Assembly: GCF_002834145.1 (NCBI RefSeq)
Contig: NZ_PHNT01000008.1
Span: 62,001-126,000, forward strand
DNA: 64,000 nt
Origin: Roseovarius salinarum
GTDB lineage: Bacteria > Pseudomonadota > Alphaproteobacteria > Rhodobacterales > Rhodobacteraceae
Direction: 5' to 3'
The position numbers and the translations under genes are program-made. Every line of letters starts with the position of its first letter. The stretch's first letter is position 1. Positions 43,702 to 52,895 of this stretch are shown piece by piece. The notes under the pieces were generated by a model. That model saw nothing but the letters and a program-made list of their open reading frames with translations. It ran no database searches and was not told the DNA's origin.

Positions 43702-44274
43702 TTACTGCCTGGGCGGCAGGATCACCCGGTCCACGACGTGGATGACGCCGTTGGACTGCTTGACGTCCGCGATCGTCACGTTGATCTCGCGGCCGCGCTC
43801 GTCGGTCAGCGTGATCTCGTCGCCGTTGTAGGTGGCCTCCAGCGTGCAGCCGCCCACGGTGGGCACCTCGTGCATGCCGCCGTCGTCGTCGACCATGCCC
43901 TTGATGTCCATCGCCATGGCGTCCGCGGCGACGACGTGGCAGGTCAGGATCTGCTTGAGCTGGCCTTTCGCCTCGGGCTGAAGCAGCGCCTCGACGGTGC
44001 CGTCGCGCAGCATGCCAAAGGCTTCATCGGTGGGCGCGAAAACGGTGAACGGCCCTTCCGAATTTAGCGTTTCGACAAGACCCGCGGCCTTGACGGCGGT
44101 CACGAGGGTTTCGTGGTCGGCCGAGTTCACGGCGTTTTCCACGATGGTCTTGTCGGGGGACATCGGCGCGCCGCCAACCATCGGGTTGCCGGTCTCCGAA
44201 TGGCTCCCGGCAAAACCCGCGGTGGCGGCCAGCACGATGGCGGATGTGGTTGCGGTGAATGTCTTGCTGAACAT
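43702..44274 (-). CDS. Fasciclin-domain secreted protein
   Basis: A 190-residue protein: a signal peptide (residues 1-22, FSKTFTATTSAIVLAATAGFA), then one fasciclin (FAS1) domain with the two conserved boxes TVFAPTDEAFGML and NGVIHVVDRVILPP. FAS1 proteins are extracellular adhesion or unknown-function modules. In several alphaproteobacteria a fasciclin gene sits beside an ECF sigma and RskA-like anti-sigma pair, as here. The start ATG 44274 follows GGGAGACC. A possible ECF promoter lies 52-78 bases upstream. Confidence 0.93.
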   Translation of the reverse strand: MFSKTFTATTSAIVLAATAGFAGSHSETGNPMVGGAPMSPDKTIVENAVNSADHETLVTAVKAAGLVETLNSEGPFTVFAPTDEAFGMLRDGTVEALLQPEAKGQLKQILTCHVVAADAMAMDIKGMVDDDGGMHEVPTVGGCTLEATYNGDEITLTDERGREINVTIADVKQSNGVIHVVDRVILPPRQ

Positions 44275-44325
44275 GGTTTGGTCTCCCTTGTTGCCCCCGG
44301 GCCCCTTGCCCGGGATCACGCGAAG

Positions 44326-44352
44326 ACACGCAAGGTGCCCCCCGGGAGTTTC
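44326..44352 (-). promoter_or_regulatory. Possible ECF-type promoter before the fasciclin gene
   Basis: On the minus strand GAAAC (44352-44348), 17 bases, then CGTGT (44330-44326), 52 bases before the fasciclin start. This is close to the GAAC/GGAAC ... CGT pattern used by many ECF sigma factors, and the ECF gene lies just upstream. I did not find a second copy before the sigma or msrB genes, so it is weak. Confidence 0.25.
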
Positions 44353-44373
44353 AGCGGTTGCGGAAACGCGCGG

Positions 44374-45078
44374 TCACGAGTCCGTGATCTGCCCCACGGC
44401 AAGGACGTCGCCCGTGGGTGCGCCCGTGGGCGAGCCGCCGGGCGGTTCGTCGGAAATCGCCAGCGTGCCACCGGCCAGCCGGTCGCGCAGGTCGGGCGAG
44501 ACGGGCAGTTCGGCCTCCGGATCGTCGGGCAGCACGCCAAGCGAAACCGGCGCGTCGTCGCCGGCAATCAGCCACAGTTCCAGGGCGCGTCCCGGACGCG
44601 GTCCGCCCCGCCGGCGATCCACGTAAAGCGTGCCGTCCTCGGCATCAAAGGCGGCCTCGACCAGAAGGCTCTCGTCCTCCGCGGCCACCTCGGCGACATA
44701 CGCCGGGTCGCCCGGCCGTGTCGGGCCGGTGTCCAGAACGCCGGTGACAACCGCGAGCGCAACGATCAGCACGCAGGCCGCGGCCGCGCCGGCCAGCAGC
44801 CGCCATAGCCCGTGGCCGGCCCGGCCCGCGCCCTGTTCGGGGCCGAAGATCTGCGCCTCGAGCGCGGGCAGAACGCGCGCGGGCGGCGCGACCGGCGCGA
44901 TATCCTCTGTCAGACCGGCGAAGTCCTCCTGCCACCGGGCGACCAACGCACGCAGCTCAGGGTCCTGCGACAGTCGCGACTCGAAGGCCGCCCGCTCGTC
45001 CGGCGGCAGCAGCCCGAGGGCGTATTCGCCAGCGAGGACCTCGTCCTCGTCGCGTTCCGGTATGTCATGGTCGCTCAT
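44374..45078 (-). CDS. RskA-type anti-sigma factor
   Basis: A 234-residue single-pass membrane protein that would hold the neighbouring ECF sigma inactive. The cytoplasmic N-terminal part (LAGEYALGLLPPDERAAFES) is the zinc-free anti-sigma domain of the RskA kind. One membrane helix (about 95-118, LWRLLAGAAAACVLIVALAVV) leads to the periplasmic RskA domain with ALELWLIAGDDAPVSLGVLP and the family-typical SDEPPGGSPTGAPTGDVLAVG. The start at 45078 overlaps the sigma stop (ATGA), a strong coupling signal; an ATG at 45090 is the alternative. It is followed by the fasciclin gene. Confidence 0.9.
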   Translation of the reverse strand: MSDHDIPERDEDEVLAGEYALGLLPPDERAAFESRLSQDPELRALVARWQEDFAGLTEDIAPVAPPARVLPALEAQIFGPEQGAGRAGHGLWRLLAGAAAACVLIVALAVVTGVLDTGPTRPGDPAYVAEVAAEDESLLVEAAFDAEDGTLYVDRRRGGPRPGRALELWLIAGDDAPVSLGVLPDDPEAELPVSPDLRDRLAGGTLAISDEPPGGSPTGAPTGDVLAVGQITDS

Positions 45079-45617
45079 CGCGACAGACACTCCCTGAGTT
45101 TCAGCAGGCTGCGGCGCAGCCAGGTTCGCATCGTGTTGAGCGGCACTTCGAACCGCTCGGCCAGATCTGCATAGGTCTCGCCCTGCAGGTAGGCGCGGCG
45201 CACGGCCTCGGCACGCGCGGCCTCAAGTTCTTCGAAACAGGCGACCAGCCTGTCTCGTTGCGCCGTGCGCATCACCTGCCCCTCCGGCCCGGGGCGGTCG
45301 TCGGCCAGTTCGGCCGCCTCGTCCAGGCCGCCCTGCCCGGCACGGCGCCGACGCAGCCGGTCGATCGCATGGTTCCGCGCCAGTGTGATGAGCCAGGTCA
45401 TCGGACTCAGCCCGTTGGCCTGATAACGGCCGGCATTGTCCCAGACCTTGACGAAGATGTCCTGGAGGGCGTCTTCGGCCTCGGCCCGATCACTCAAGAT
45501 ACGCAGCGCAATGCCGAAAAGTTTCGCGGAGGTGTGCCGATAAAGCTGGCGGAACGCCCCTCGGTCACCGGTGGCGACCCGGGAAAGCAGTGACTCGATT
45601 TCTTCAGGTGTCGCCAT
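45075..45617 (-). CDS. ECF-family RNA polymerase sigma factor (SigK-like)
   Basis: A 180-residue extracytoplasmic-function sigma factor. Region 2 is seen in [20 protein letters not shown] and [14 protein letters not shown], and region 4 in [28 protein letters not shown]. The subtype is the SigK/RskA type, supported by the partner gene. The start MATPEEIES at 45617 is preferred since it follows AAGGGGG; 45644 (MDQGGG) is possible. It is divergent from cobS across a 143-bp gap. The likely output is the envelope stress set downstream (fasciclin, msrB, osmC). Confidence 0.92.
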   Translation of the reverse strand: MATPEEIESLLSRVATGDRGAFRQLYRHTSAKLFGIALRILSDRAEAEDALQDIFVKVWDNAGRYQANGLSPMTWLITLARNHAIDRLRRRRAGQGGLDEAAELADDRPGPEGQVMRTAQRDRLVACFEELEAARAEAVRRAYLQGETYADLAERFEVPLNTMRTWLRRSLLKLRECLSR

Positions 45618-45760
45618 TGCGTCGAATCCGCCCCCTTGGTCCATTCCTAGGGGATGCACGCGCGCGACGCCAGCACCCTGCCTCTTTTCCTTGCTCTTGC
45701 CGGACATATGTTGCACCACGAGCCGAAAATCAGAGGACCCCATTTCAAAGGACTGCGCGC

Positions 45761-46747
45761 ATGGCTGACGGACACACCGAGATGACCGCGAAACCGACCG
45801 AGGACATTTCCGTCCGCGAGGTTTTCGGCATCGACACAGACATGATCGTCAAGGGCTTCGCGGATGGCAGCGAGCGGGTGCCCGATCTCGACAGCACCTA
45901 CAAGTTCGACGCCGACACGACGCTGGCGATCCTCGCCGGCTTCTCGCACAACCGCCGCGTGATGATCCAGGGCTACCACGGCACCGGCAAGTCCACCCAC
46001 ATCGAGCAGGTGGCCGCGCGGCTGAACTGGCCCTGCGTGCGCGTGAACCTCGACAGCCATATCAGCCGGATCGACCTGATCGGCAAGGACGCGATCAAGC
46101 TGCGCGACGGCAAGCAGGTGACCGAATTCCACGAGGGCATCCTGCCCTGGGCGCTGCGCAATCCCACCGCGATCGTGTTCGACGAATACGACGCGGGCCG
46201 CGCCGACGTCATGTTCGTCATCCAGCGCGTGCTGGAAGCCGACGGCAAGCTGACGCTGCTGGACCAGAACGAGGTGATCACGCCACACCCGTCGTTCCGG
46301 CTCTTTGCCACCTCCAACACCGTGGGCCTGGGCGACACCACCGGCCTTTACCACGGCACGCAGCAGATCAACCAGGGCCAGATGGACCGCTGGAGCCTCG
46401 TGGCCACGCTCAACTACCTCAGCCACGACGCGGAAACCAACATCGTGCTGGCCAAGAACCCGGTGTTCAACACCGCCGAGGGGCGCAAGACCGTCAGCCA
46501 GATGGTGACGGTGGCCGACCTGTCGCGCACCGCCTTCATGAACGGCGAGCTGTCCACGGTCATGAGCCCGCGCACGGTGATCACCTGGGCGCAGAACGCG
46601 ACCATCTTCCGCGACGTGGGCTATGCCTTCCGGCTGACCTTCCTCAACAAGTGCGACGAGCTCGAGCGCCAGACGGTGGCCGAGTTCTACCAGCGCTGCT
46701 TCGACGAGGAGCTGCCCGAGAGCGCGGCGAACCTGAGCCTGGCTTGA
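45761..46747 (+). CDS. cobS: Cobaltochelatase subunit CobS
   Basis: A 328-residue AAA+ ATPase of the aerobic cobaltochelatase CobNST, which inserts cobalt into hydrogenobyrinate diamide in B12 synthesis. Walker [10 protein letters not shown] lies at 71-79 and Walker B at [10 protein letters not shown]. The sensor region [20 protein letters not shown] is also typical. The N-terminal extension [19 protein letters not shown] is characteristic of CobS rather than MoxR. It is followed by cobT after 86 bases; cobN is not in the window. The start ATG 45761 has AAAGGAC upstream. Confidence 0.96.
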   Translation: MADGHTEMTAKPTEDISVREVFGIDTDMIVKGFADGSERVPDLDSTYKFDADTTLAILAGFSHNRRVMIQGYHGTGKSTHIEQVAARLNWPCVRVNLDSHISRIDLIGKDAIKLRDGKQVTEFHEGILPWALRNPTAIVFDEYDAGRADVMFVIQRVLEADGKLTLLDQNEVITPHPSFRLFATSNTVGLGDTTGLYHGTQQINQGQMDRWSLVATLNYLSHDAETNIVLAKNPVFNTAEGRKTVSQMVTVADLSRTAFMNGELSTVMSPRTVITWAQNATIFRDVGYAFRLTFLNKCDELERQTVAEFYQRCFDEELPESAANLSLA

Positions 46748-46833
46748 ACGGGCCCACGCCCACCCGGTGCTTGCGCGCCGTTTTCGCGAGAAAGCCCGCA
46801 AGGGCCGACAAGCGTCGCGCCGCGAGGAGATAG

Positions 46834-48711
46834 ATGACCAAACCCGCAGACAACCCCGCCGACCCGTTCAAGAAGGCGCTGGCCCACGCCACCAAGGTGA
46901 TGGCGGACGACCCGGACCTGAACGTCAGCTACTCGGTGGATCCCGCCGGCGTGTCGGGCGATTCCATGCGCCTGCCGCAGGTCAGCCGCCGCATGTCGCG
47001 CGAGGAGGTTCTGCAGGCCCGCGGCACGGCAGACGCGCTGGCGCTGCGCCACAAGTACCACGACGACGGGCTGCACGCCCGGTACCGCCCGCAGGGCGAG
47101 ATGGCGCGCGCGCTCTACGAGGCGATGGAGACGGCGCGCTGCGAAGCCGTGGGCGCCCGCGAGATGCCCGGAACCGCCGGCAACATCGACGCGCGCATCG
47201 AGGCCGACGCGCGCGCCAAGGGCTACGACCAGATCACCGAGGCCGGCGAGGCCCCCCTGCCCGTCGCCGCCGGGTACATGATCCGGCACCTGGCCACCGG
47301 GCGCGAGCTGCCCCCCTCGGCGCGCAACGTGAAGGACCTCTGGGAAGGCTTCATCGAATCCCATGCCGGCACCACGCTGGAAGAGCTGCAGGCCCGCCTC
47401 GACGACCAGGGCGCCTTCGCGAAGTTCGCCCGCCAGGTCATCACCGACCTCGGGTACGGCGACCAGCTGGGCGAGGATCCCGACGCCCCGGAAGAAGAGG
47501 ACGAGGACCAGGCCGAGGAAGCCGGCGAGGAGGAGCAGGAACCCGACAGCGCCGGCGAGGAGGACTCCGAGCCCGAGGAGGCCGACGCGGAGTCCCAGCA
47601 AAGCCAGGAGGACCAGCAGGACGCCGCGCAGGCCCAGATCAGCGTCGACGAGATGGCCGAGGACGAGATGTCCGAGGAGACCGAGCTGCCCGAGGGCGAG
47701 GCGCCAATGGAGCCGCCGGCGCCGCAGCCCGTCTCGGAAGCCGACCCGGACTACGCCGTGTTCTCCGACGATCACGACGAGGAGATCCGCGCCGAGGACC
47801 TGGCCGAACCGGTCGAGCTGGAGCGCCTGCGCGCCTTCCTCGACCAGCAGCTCGAGCCGCTGAAGGGCGCCGTGGGGCGGCTGGCCAACAAGCTTCAGCG
47901 CCGGCTGCAGGCACAACAGAACCGCGCCTGGGAATTCGACCGCGAGGAAGGCATCCTCGACGCCGGGCGACTGGCGCGGATCGTGGCCAACCCGACGACG
48001 CCGCTGAGCTTCAAGGTGGAAAAGGACACCGAGTTCCGCGACACCGTGGTCACGCTGCTGCTGGACAACTCGGGCTCGATGCGCGGCCGGCCCATCTCCA
48101 TCGCCGCGGTCTGCGCCGACGTGCTGGCACGCACGCTGGAACGCTGCGACGTCAAGGTCGAGGTGCTGGGCTTCACCACCCGCGCGTGGAAGGGCGGGCA
48201 GGCCCGCGAGAAATGGCTGGCCGACGGCCGCCCGCAGCTGCCCGGCCGCCTGAACGACCTGCGCCACATCATCTACAAGGGCGCGGACGCGCCGATGCGG
48301 CGCACGCGCCAGAACCTCGGCCTGATGATGAAGGAGGGGTTGCTCAAGGAGAACATCGACGGCGAGGCGCTGGAATGGGCGCACCGCCGGATGCTGCGCC
48401 GGCCCGAGGCGCGCAAGATCCTGATGGTGATCTCGGACGGCGCGCCGGTCGACGATTCCACGCTGTCGGTCAACCCGGCCAATTACCTGGAAAAGCACCT
48501 GCGCGACGTCATCGACATGGTCGAACGCCGCCGGCAGGTGGAGCTGCTGGCCATCGGCATCGGCCACGACGTCACCCGCTACTACGACCGCGCGGTGACG
48601 ATCACCGACGCCGACCAGCTGGCCGGCGCGATGACCGAGCAGCTGGCCGCGCTCTTCGACAGCGACCCGCGGGCACGCGCGCGGGTCATGGGGATCCGCA
48701 AGGCGATGTGA
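46834..48711 (+). CDS. cobT: Cobaltochelatase subunit CobT
   Basis: A 625-residue partner of CobS. The N-terminal helical half contains [21 protein letters not shown] very acidic linker covers about residues 215-290 ([20 protein letters not shown]). The C-terminal von Willebrand-type domain has the metal-site DNSGSM at 411-416 and [20 protein letters not shown]. The layout is standard. A periodic Glu-rich stretch makes the DNA here low in complexity. It forms an operon with cobS. Confidence 0.97.
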   Translation: MTKPADNPADPFKKALAHATKVMADDPDLNVSYSVDPAGVSGDSMRLPQVSRRMSREEVLQARGTADALALRHKYHDDGLHARYRPQGEMARALYEAMETARCEAVGAREMPGTAGNIDARIEADARAKGYDQITEAGEAPLPVAAGYMIRHLATGRELPPSARNVKDLWEGFIESHAGTTLEELQARLDDQGAFAKFARQVITDLGYGDQLGEDPDAPEEEDEDQAEEAGEEEQEPDSAGEEDSEPEEADAESQQSQEDQQDAAQAQISVDEMAEDEMSEETELPEGEAPMEPPAPQPVSEADPDYAVFSDDHDEEIRAEDLAEPVELERLRAFLDQQLEPLKGAVGRLANKLQRRLQAQQNRAWEFDREEGILDAGRLARIVANPTTPLSFKVEKDTEFRDTVVTLLLDNSGSMRGRPISIAAVCADVLARTLERCDVKVEVLGFTTRAWKGGQAREKWLADGRPQLPGRLNDLRHIIYKGADAPMRRTRQNLGLMMKEGLLKENIDGEALEWAHRRMLRRPEARKILMVISDGAPVDDSTLSVNPANYLEKHLRDVIDMVERRRQVELLAIGIGHDVTRYYDRAVTITDADQLAGAMTEQLAALFDSDPRARARVMGIRKAM

Positions 48712-48749
48712 CCGCCCCGGCGGGTGGGGCGCGCCGGCCGCCGCCGGCC

Positions 48750-48772
48750 GGGGTATTTCCAGCCACATCAAG
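48750..48772 (-). repeat. Diverged reverse copy of the dispersed repeat
   Basis: GGGGTATTTCCAGCCACATC, related to the reverse complement of the 5' half of the repeat (GGAGTATTTCGGGCAAGATG). It lies just after the cobT stop. It is the weakest member of the set. Confidence 0.3.
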
Positions 48773-48863
48773 CGGCGGACCACTCCGGCGCAGACGGGCG
48801 CGATTGATCTTCGCCCGCTCGTTCACTAGCACGTAGGGATCCGGCCGGATGCAGGAGGCACGC

Positions 48864-50669
48864 ATGTTCCAGGATTTCGAGGAAACCGCCCGCCCCGAGC
48901 AGGGGCCGCCGCGGCTGGCACTTTTGCGCCGGGCGATGGAGCAGGCCGGTCTCGACGGCTACCTCGTGCCGCGCGCGGACGCGCACCAGGGCGAATACGT
49001 GGCCCCGCACGATGCGCGCCTCGCCTGGCTGACGGGTTTCACCGGCTCGGCCGGCTTCTGCATCGTCCTGACCGGCCATGCCGGCGTCTTCGTCGACGGG
49101 CGCTACCGCGTGCAGGTCAAGGCACAGGTGGACACCGATCATTTCACCCCCGTCGACTGGCCCGAGACGAAGCCGGCCGACTGGCTGCGGGCGCACTTGC
49201 CGGGGGGCGGGACGGTGGGATTCGACCCCTGGCTTTACACGCCCGAGCAGATCGAAACGCTCGAGGAGGGGTTGGCGGGCAGCGGCATTGCCCTGCACCC
49301 AACCGACAACCTGGTCGACCGCGTCTGGGCCGACCAGCCCGCGCCGCCGCTGGGGCCAATCGTTCCCTACCCCGCCGAGCGCGCGGGCGAGACGCACGCC
49401 GCCAAGCTGGGCCGGCTGGGCGCCATGCTGCGCGGGGCGGGTCAGGCCGCGGCTGTGCTGACGCTTCCCGATTCCATCGCCTGGCTGCTCAACATCCGCG
49501 GCAGCGACATCCCCCGAAACCCGGTGCCGCACGCCTTTGCCATCCTGCACGCCGACGGCCACCTGTCGCTGTTCGCCGAGGCCGACAAGATCGGCGACGC
49601 GCTGAGGGCGCACCTGGGCGACGCGGTGCGCCTGCGCCCGGTCAACGCCTTCGGACCGGCGCTGCGCAGCCTGACAGGCCCGGTGCGGCTTGACCGCAAG
49701 AGCGTGCCGGTCTGGGTCGTCGGCCAGCTGGACGAGGCGGGCGTCGCCCGCCAGTGGGGCGAGGATCCCTGCCTGCGCCCCAAGGCCCGCAAGACCGCCG
49801 CCGAGATCGCGGGCAGCCGCGCGGCACACCTGCGCGACGGCGCCGCGCTGTGCGAGGTCCTGGCCTGGTTCGATGCCCAGGCGCCGGGAACGCTGACCGA
49901 GATCGACGTGGTCACCCGGCTCGAGGCGGCGCGCCGCGCCACCGGCGAGCTGCGCGACATCAGCTTCGACACCATTGCCGGGTCGGGGCCGCACGGGGCG
50001 CTCGCGCATTACCGCGTGACCCGTGGCACGAACCGCACCATCCAGGCGGGCGACCTGCTGGTGCTCGACGGCGGCGGGCAATACCCCGACGGCACGACCG
50101 ACATCACCCGGACGCTGCCGGTGGGCCAGCCGGGCGAGGCCGAGCGCGCGGCCTTCACCCGCGTTCTCAAGGGCATGATCGCGATGAGCCGCGCACGCTG
50201 GCCCCGGGGGCTGGCGGGGCGCGACCTCGACGCCATCGCGCGCTACCCGCTGTGGCTGGCCGACCAGGACTACGACCATGGCACCGGCCACGGCGTGGGA
50301 GTCTACCTGTGCGTGCACGAGGGCCCCCAGCGGCTGGCGCGGACCGGCGAGGTGGCGCTGGAGCCCGGCATGATCGTGTCGAACGAACCCGGCTACTACC
50401 GCGAGGGCGCCTTCGGCATCCGCATCGAGAACCTGCTGGTGGTGCAGGAGGCCGACACGCTGCCCGGCGGCGACGCGCATCGCGACCGGCTGTGTTTCGA
50501 GACGCTGAGCTTCGCGCCGATCGACCGGCGGCTCATCGACGCCGGAATGCTGGATGCGGGCGAACGCGCCTGGCTCGATCGCTACCACGCGGCCTGCCGC
50601 GATCGCATCGGCCCGCGGCTGGGCGACACGGCGAGACAATGGTTGGACGCCGCCACCGAACCCCTGTAG
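48864..50669 (+). CDS. Xaa-Pro aminopeptidase (aminopeptidase P, M24B)
   Basis: A 601-residue M24 metallopeptidase that removes N-terminal residues ahead of proline. The N-terminal creatinase-like domains begin LALLRRAMEQAGLDGYLVPR with TGFTGSAGFCIVLTG. The C-terminal pita-bread domain has the metal ligands in LVLDGGGQYPDGTTDITRT (two Asp), YDHGTGHGVGVYLCVHEGP (His), and SNEPGYYREGAFGIRIENL (two Glu). The length of about 600 residues is the eukaryote-like long form. The start ATG 48864 is set by AGGAGG seven bases upstream; an earlier ATG at 48849 is less likely. Confidence 0.95.
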   Translation: MFQDFEETARPEQGPPRLALLRRAMEQAGLDGYLVPRADAHQGEYVAPHDARLAWLTGFTGSAGFCIVLTGHAGVFVDGRYRVQVKAQVDTDHFTPVDWPETKPADWLRAHLPGGGTVGFDPWLYTPEQIETLEEGLAGSGIALHPTDNLVDRVWADQPAPPLGPIVPYPAERAGETHAAKLGRLGAMLRGAGQAAAVLTLPDSIAWLLNIRGSDIPRNPVPHAFAILHADGHLSLFAEADKIGDALRAHLGDAVRLRPVNAFGPALRSLTGPVRLDRKSVPVWVVGQLDEAGVARQWGEDPCLRPKARKTAAEIAGSRAAHLRDGAALCEVLAWFDAQAPGTLTEIDVVTRLEAARRATGELRDISFDTIAGSGPHGALAHYRVTRGTNRTIQAGDLLVLDGGGQYPDGTTDITRTLPVGQPGEAERAAFTRVLKGMIAMSRARWPRGLAGRDLDAIARYPLWLADQDYDHGTGHGVGVYLCVHEGPQRLARTGEVALEPGMIVSNEPGYYREGAFGIRIENLLVVQEADTLPGGDAHRDRLCFETLSFAPIDRRLIDAGMLDAGERAWLDRYHAACRDRIGPRLGDTARQWLDAATEPL

Positions 50670-50753
50670 CAAGGGCGCAAGGGGGCGCGGCATGACACGC
50701 GCCTGTTACTTGCCCGCGGCACAGCGGGTGACACGAAGGACAGGAGACAGCAG

Positions 50754-51095
50754 ATGGCCGACATGAAGATCAGACGCGCCGAGGGCACCTGGGTCGTTCG
50801 CGCCGGCGGCGCGGTTCTGGCCGAGACCGGCAACGCGCTTGAGCTGGCCGAGACCGGCTATCCGGACGTGATCTATTTCCCGCGCGAAGACATCGCCATG
50901 GCGTTCCTGGACGAAACCGATCACAGCACCCATTGCCCGCACAAGGGCGATGCCACCTATTTCTCGATCGTCACCAAGAGCCAGACGCTCGAGAACGCCG
51001 CGTGGAGCTACGAGACGCCGCTGGAGGCTGCGGCGCCCATCAAGGGGCATATCGCGTTCAGGGCCGGCGACGACATCGCGGTCGAACGGGTCTGA
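50754..51095 (+). CDS. DUF427 domain protein
   Basis: A 113-residue protein of the DUF427 family with the typical EGTWVVRAGGAVLAETGNAL, YPDVIYFPREDIAMAFLD, THCPHKGDATYFSI and AWSYETPLEAAAPIKGHIAF. The family is common in bacteria and fungi; the HCPHKGDA motif could bind a metal or cofactor, but no activity is established. The ATG has GGAGA upstream. It is followed, on the other strand, by the ClC gene after a 24-bp gap. Confidence 0.93.
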   Translation: MADMKIRRAEGTWVVRAGGAVLAETGNALELAETGYPDVIYFPREDIAMAFLDETDHSTHCPHKGDATYFSIVTKSQTLENAAWSYETPLEAAAPIKGHIAFRAGDDIAVERV

Positions 51096-51119
51096 CCCCG
51101 CGCGGCAACGCGGGGTGCG

Positions 51120-52808
51120 TCAGCTGTGCTCCTCTTCGGAAATCGCGGCCAGCGCGCGGTTGTAGGCACGTAGCGCGTCGACGTGAAAGACCGCGCCGCG
51201 CAGTTCGGGCGGCCGCTTCTCGCCGTGCAGCGTCACCACGGGCACGAAGGGGACGCCCGCGCGGTCGAAGATCGGCATCACGGCCTCGAGCGTGGCGTTG
51301 GCATCGACGTAGATGCCCTCGTCAACCAGTTCCCAGCAACGGGCCTCGGGCGCGGCACGCGCGTCGTCGGGCGGGCGCATGACGCCCGAGACGCGGAACA
51401 TCGACAGCAGGTAGGCATGCGGCCCCGCGGCCACCCGCGTGCCGCGGCGCTCGAGCTGCGACAGGAAGAACGACCGCTTCACAAGACGCGACCCCAAGAC
51501 GGTGGACATCGACACCGCCACCATCACCGCCAGCCCGGTCTGCCAGTCGCCCGTCAGTTCGAACACGATCAGCGTGGTCGAGATCGGGGCACCCAGCACC
51601 GCGGCGGCCACCGCCCCCATGCCCGCCAGCGCGTAGAGCGTGGGCGCCCCCGACACCTCGGGGAAGGCGGCGGTCGCGATGTAGCCGAAGGCCAGCCCCG
51701 TCAGCGCGCCGATCATCAGCGACGGCGAGAACACGCCACCGCCCATGCGCCCGCCGATGGTGATCGCCACCGCGACCGTCTTGACCACGGCATAGACGAT
51801 GGCCTCGTGCAGCACCAGCTGGCCGGTCAGCGCGGCCGACGTCGTCTCGTAGCCCACGCCGATGATGTGCGGGAAGGCGATCGCGATCGCGCCCAGCAAC
51901 AACCCCGCCAGCGCCGGGCGCAACCAGCGCGGCAGCCGGATGCGCACCTGCACGTAACTCGCCATGTCCTCGGCGAAGAACATCGAATGCATCAGTATCG
52001 TCGCCACCACGCCGCTGAGCAGCCCCAGGATCAGGAAGGCGGGCAACTCGATGTAGAACGCCAGGACGCTGGCTTCGGGCAGAGTGAACTCGGTAATGTC
52101 GCCGAACTCCAGCCGGTTGATGACCGTGCCCGCCACGCTGGCAATGACGATGGGCGCAAAGGCGCGCACCGCGAAATGGCGCAGCACCACCTCCAGCGCG
52201 AAGAGCGCGCCGGCGATCGGGGCGTTGAACGACGCAGACACCGCCGCCGCCACCGCGCAGCCCAGCAGGTCGCGCCCGGCGATGCCGCCGGCGTTGATCC
52301 TGTCGCTGACCCATGACGAGATCAGGCTGGCCAAGTGCACCACCGGGCCCTCGCGCCCGCTGGAGCCGCCGGTGCCCAGCGTGATCAACGACGCCGCGAC
52401 CGACGCCATCCCGGCGCGGCCCTCGACACGGCCCTCGTTGATGGCCGCGCCCTCGATCACGTCGGCGACCGACCGCACGCGCGCGTCCGGCGTGAAATGG
52501 TGCAGGATCAGCCCGACCGCCAGCCCGCCCAGCACCGGCACGACCAGCACCCAGTACCACGGCAGCGTCTCGGCGAGGCTGTGGACGTGCCCCATGTCGG
52601 CGGTGCCGTAGGCCAGCGCCTGCAACGCCGTGATCCCCTTGCGGAACAAGAGCGCGGCCAGGCCCGCCGCGATCCCGATCACCAGGGCGATCAGCCAGAA
52701 CTGGAACTGGCTCGGCCCCTTGTCGCGGAAAACCGCCCAGCCGCCCTGCACCGCCCGCGTGACGGCGTGGAGCTTCTGTGACAGGAACGAGGGGGCCGAT
52801 TTCGTCAT
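51120..52808 (-). CDS. ClC-family chloride channel or antiporter
   Basis: A 562-residue voltage-gated chloride channel-family protein with about eleven membrane helices. The gating-glutamate motif is GREGPVVHLASLI, within GTGGSSGREGP, and the second anion-site motif is GGRMGGGVFSPSLMIGALTG. The first family motif GSGIP is replaced by a SVADVIEG stretch, as in some bacterial ClCs. The last 90 residues hold a single CBS-like unit (WELVDEGIYVDANATLEAVM ... VVTLHGEKRPPELRGAVF). Start MTKSAPSF (52808) is preferred over a frame through the divergent gap. It is divergent from the FAD dehydrogenase gene. Confidence 0.9.
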   Translation of the reverse strand: MTKSAPSFLSQKLHAVTRAVQGGWAVFRDKGPSQFQFWLIALVIGIAAGLAALLFRKGITALQALAYGTADMGHVHSLAETLPWYWVLVVPVLGGLAVGLILHHFTPDARVRSVADVIEGAAINEGRVEGRAGMASVAASLITLGTGGSSGREGPVVHLASLISSWVSDRINAGGIAGRDLLGCAVAAAVSASFNAPIAGALFALEVVLRHFAVRAFAPIVIASVAGTVINRLEFGDITEFTLPEASVLAFYIELPAFLILGLLSGVVATILMHSMFFAEDMASYVQVRIRLPRWLRPALAGLLLGAIAIAFPHIIGVGYETTSAALTGQLVLHEAIVYAVVKTVAVAITIGGRMGGGVFSPSLMIGALTGLAFGYIATAAFPEVSGAPTLYALAGMGAVAAAVLGAPISTTLIVFELTGDWQTGLAVMVAVSMSTVLGSRLVKRSFFLSQLERRGTRVAAGPHAYLLSMFRVSGVMRPPDDARAAPEARCWELVDEGIYVDANATLEAVMPIFDRAGVPFVPVVTLHGEKRPPELRGAVFHVDALRAYNRALAAISEEEHS

Positions 52809-52895
52809 CGTCTTTCCCCAGGATTGTCCTCGCGCGGCCGCTTTTTCCCGGCAAGGGTGAATCAAACCTCGAACCACAACGCAAATGAGACCCGC

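Noticed and set aside
47480..47720. Low-complexity GAG/GAC-rich DNA
   Set aside because: It is the acidic linker of CobT and keeps the reading frame.
48768..50693. Long open frame on the minus strand opposite aminopeptidase P (about 640 codons)
   Set aside because: Arg/Gln/Ala-rich, no domain, and the plus-strand M24 enzyme is complete with intact metal ligands.
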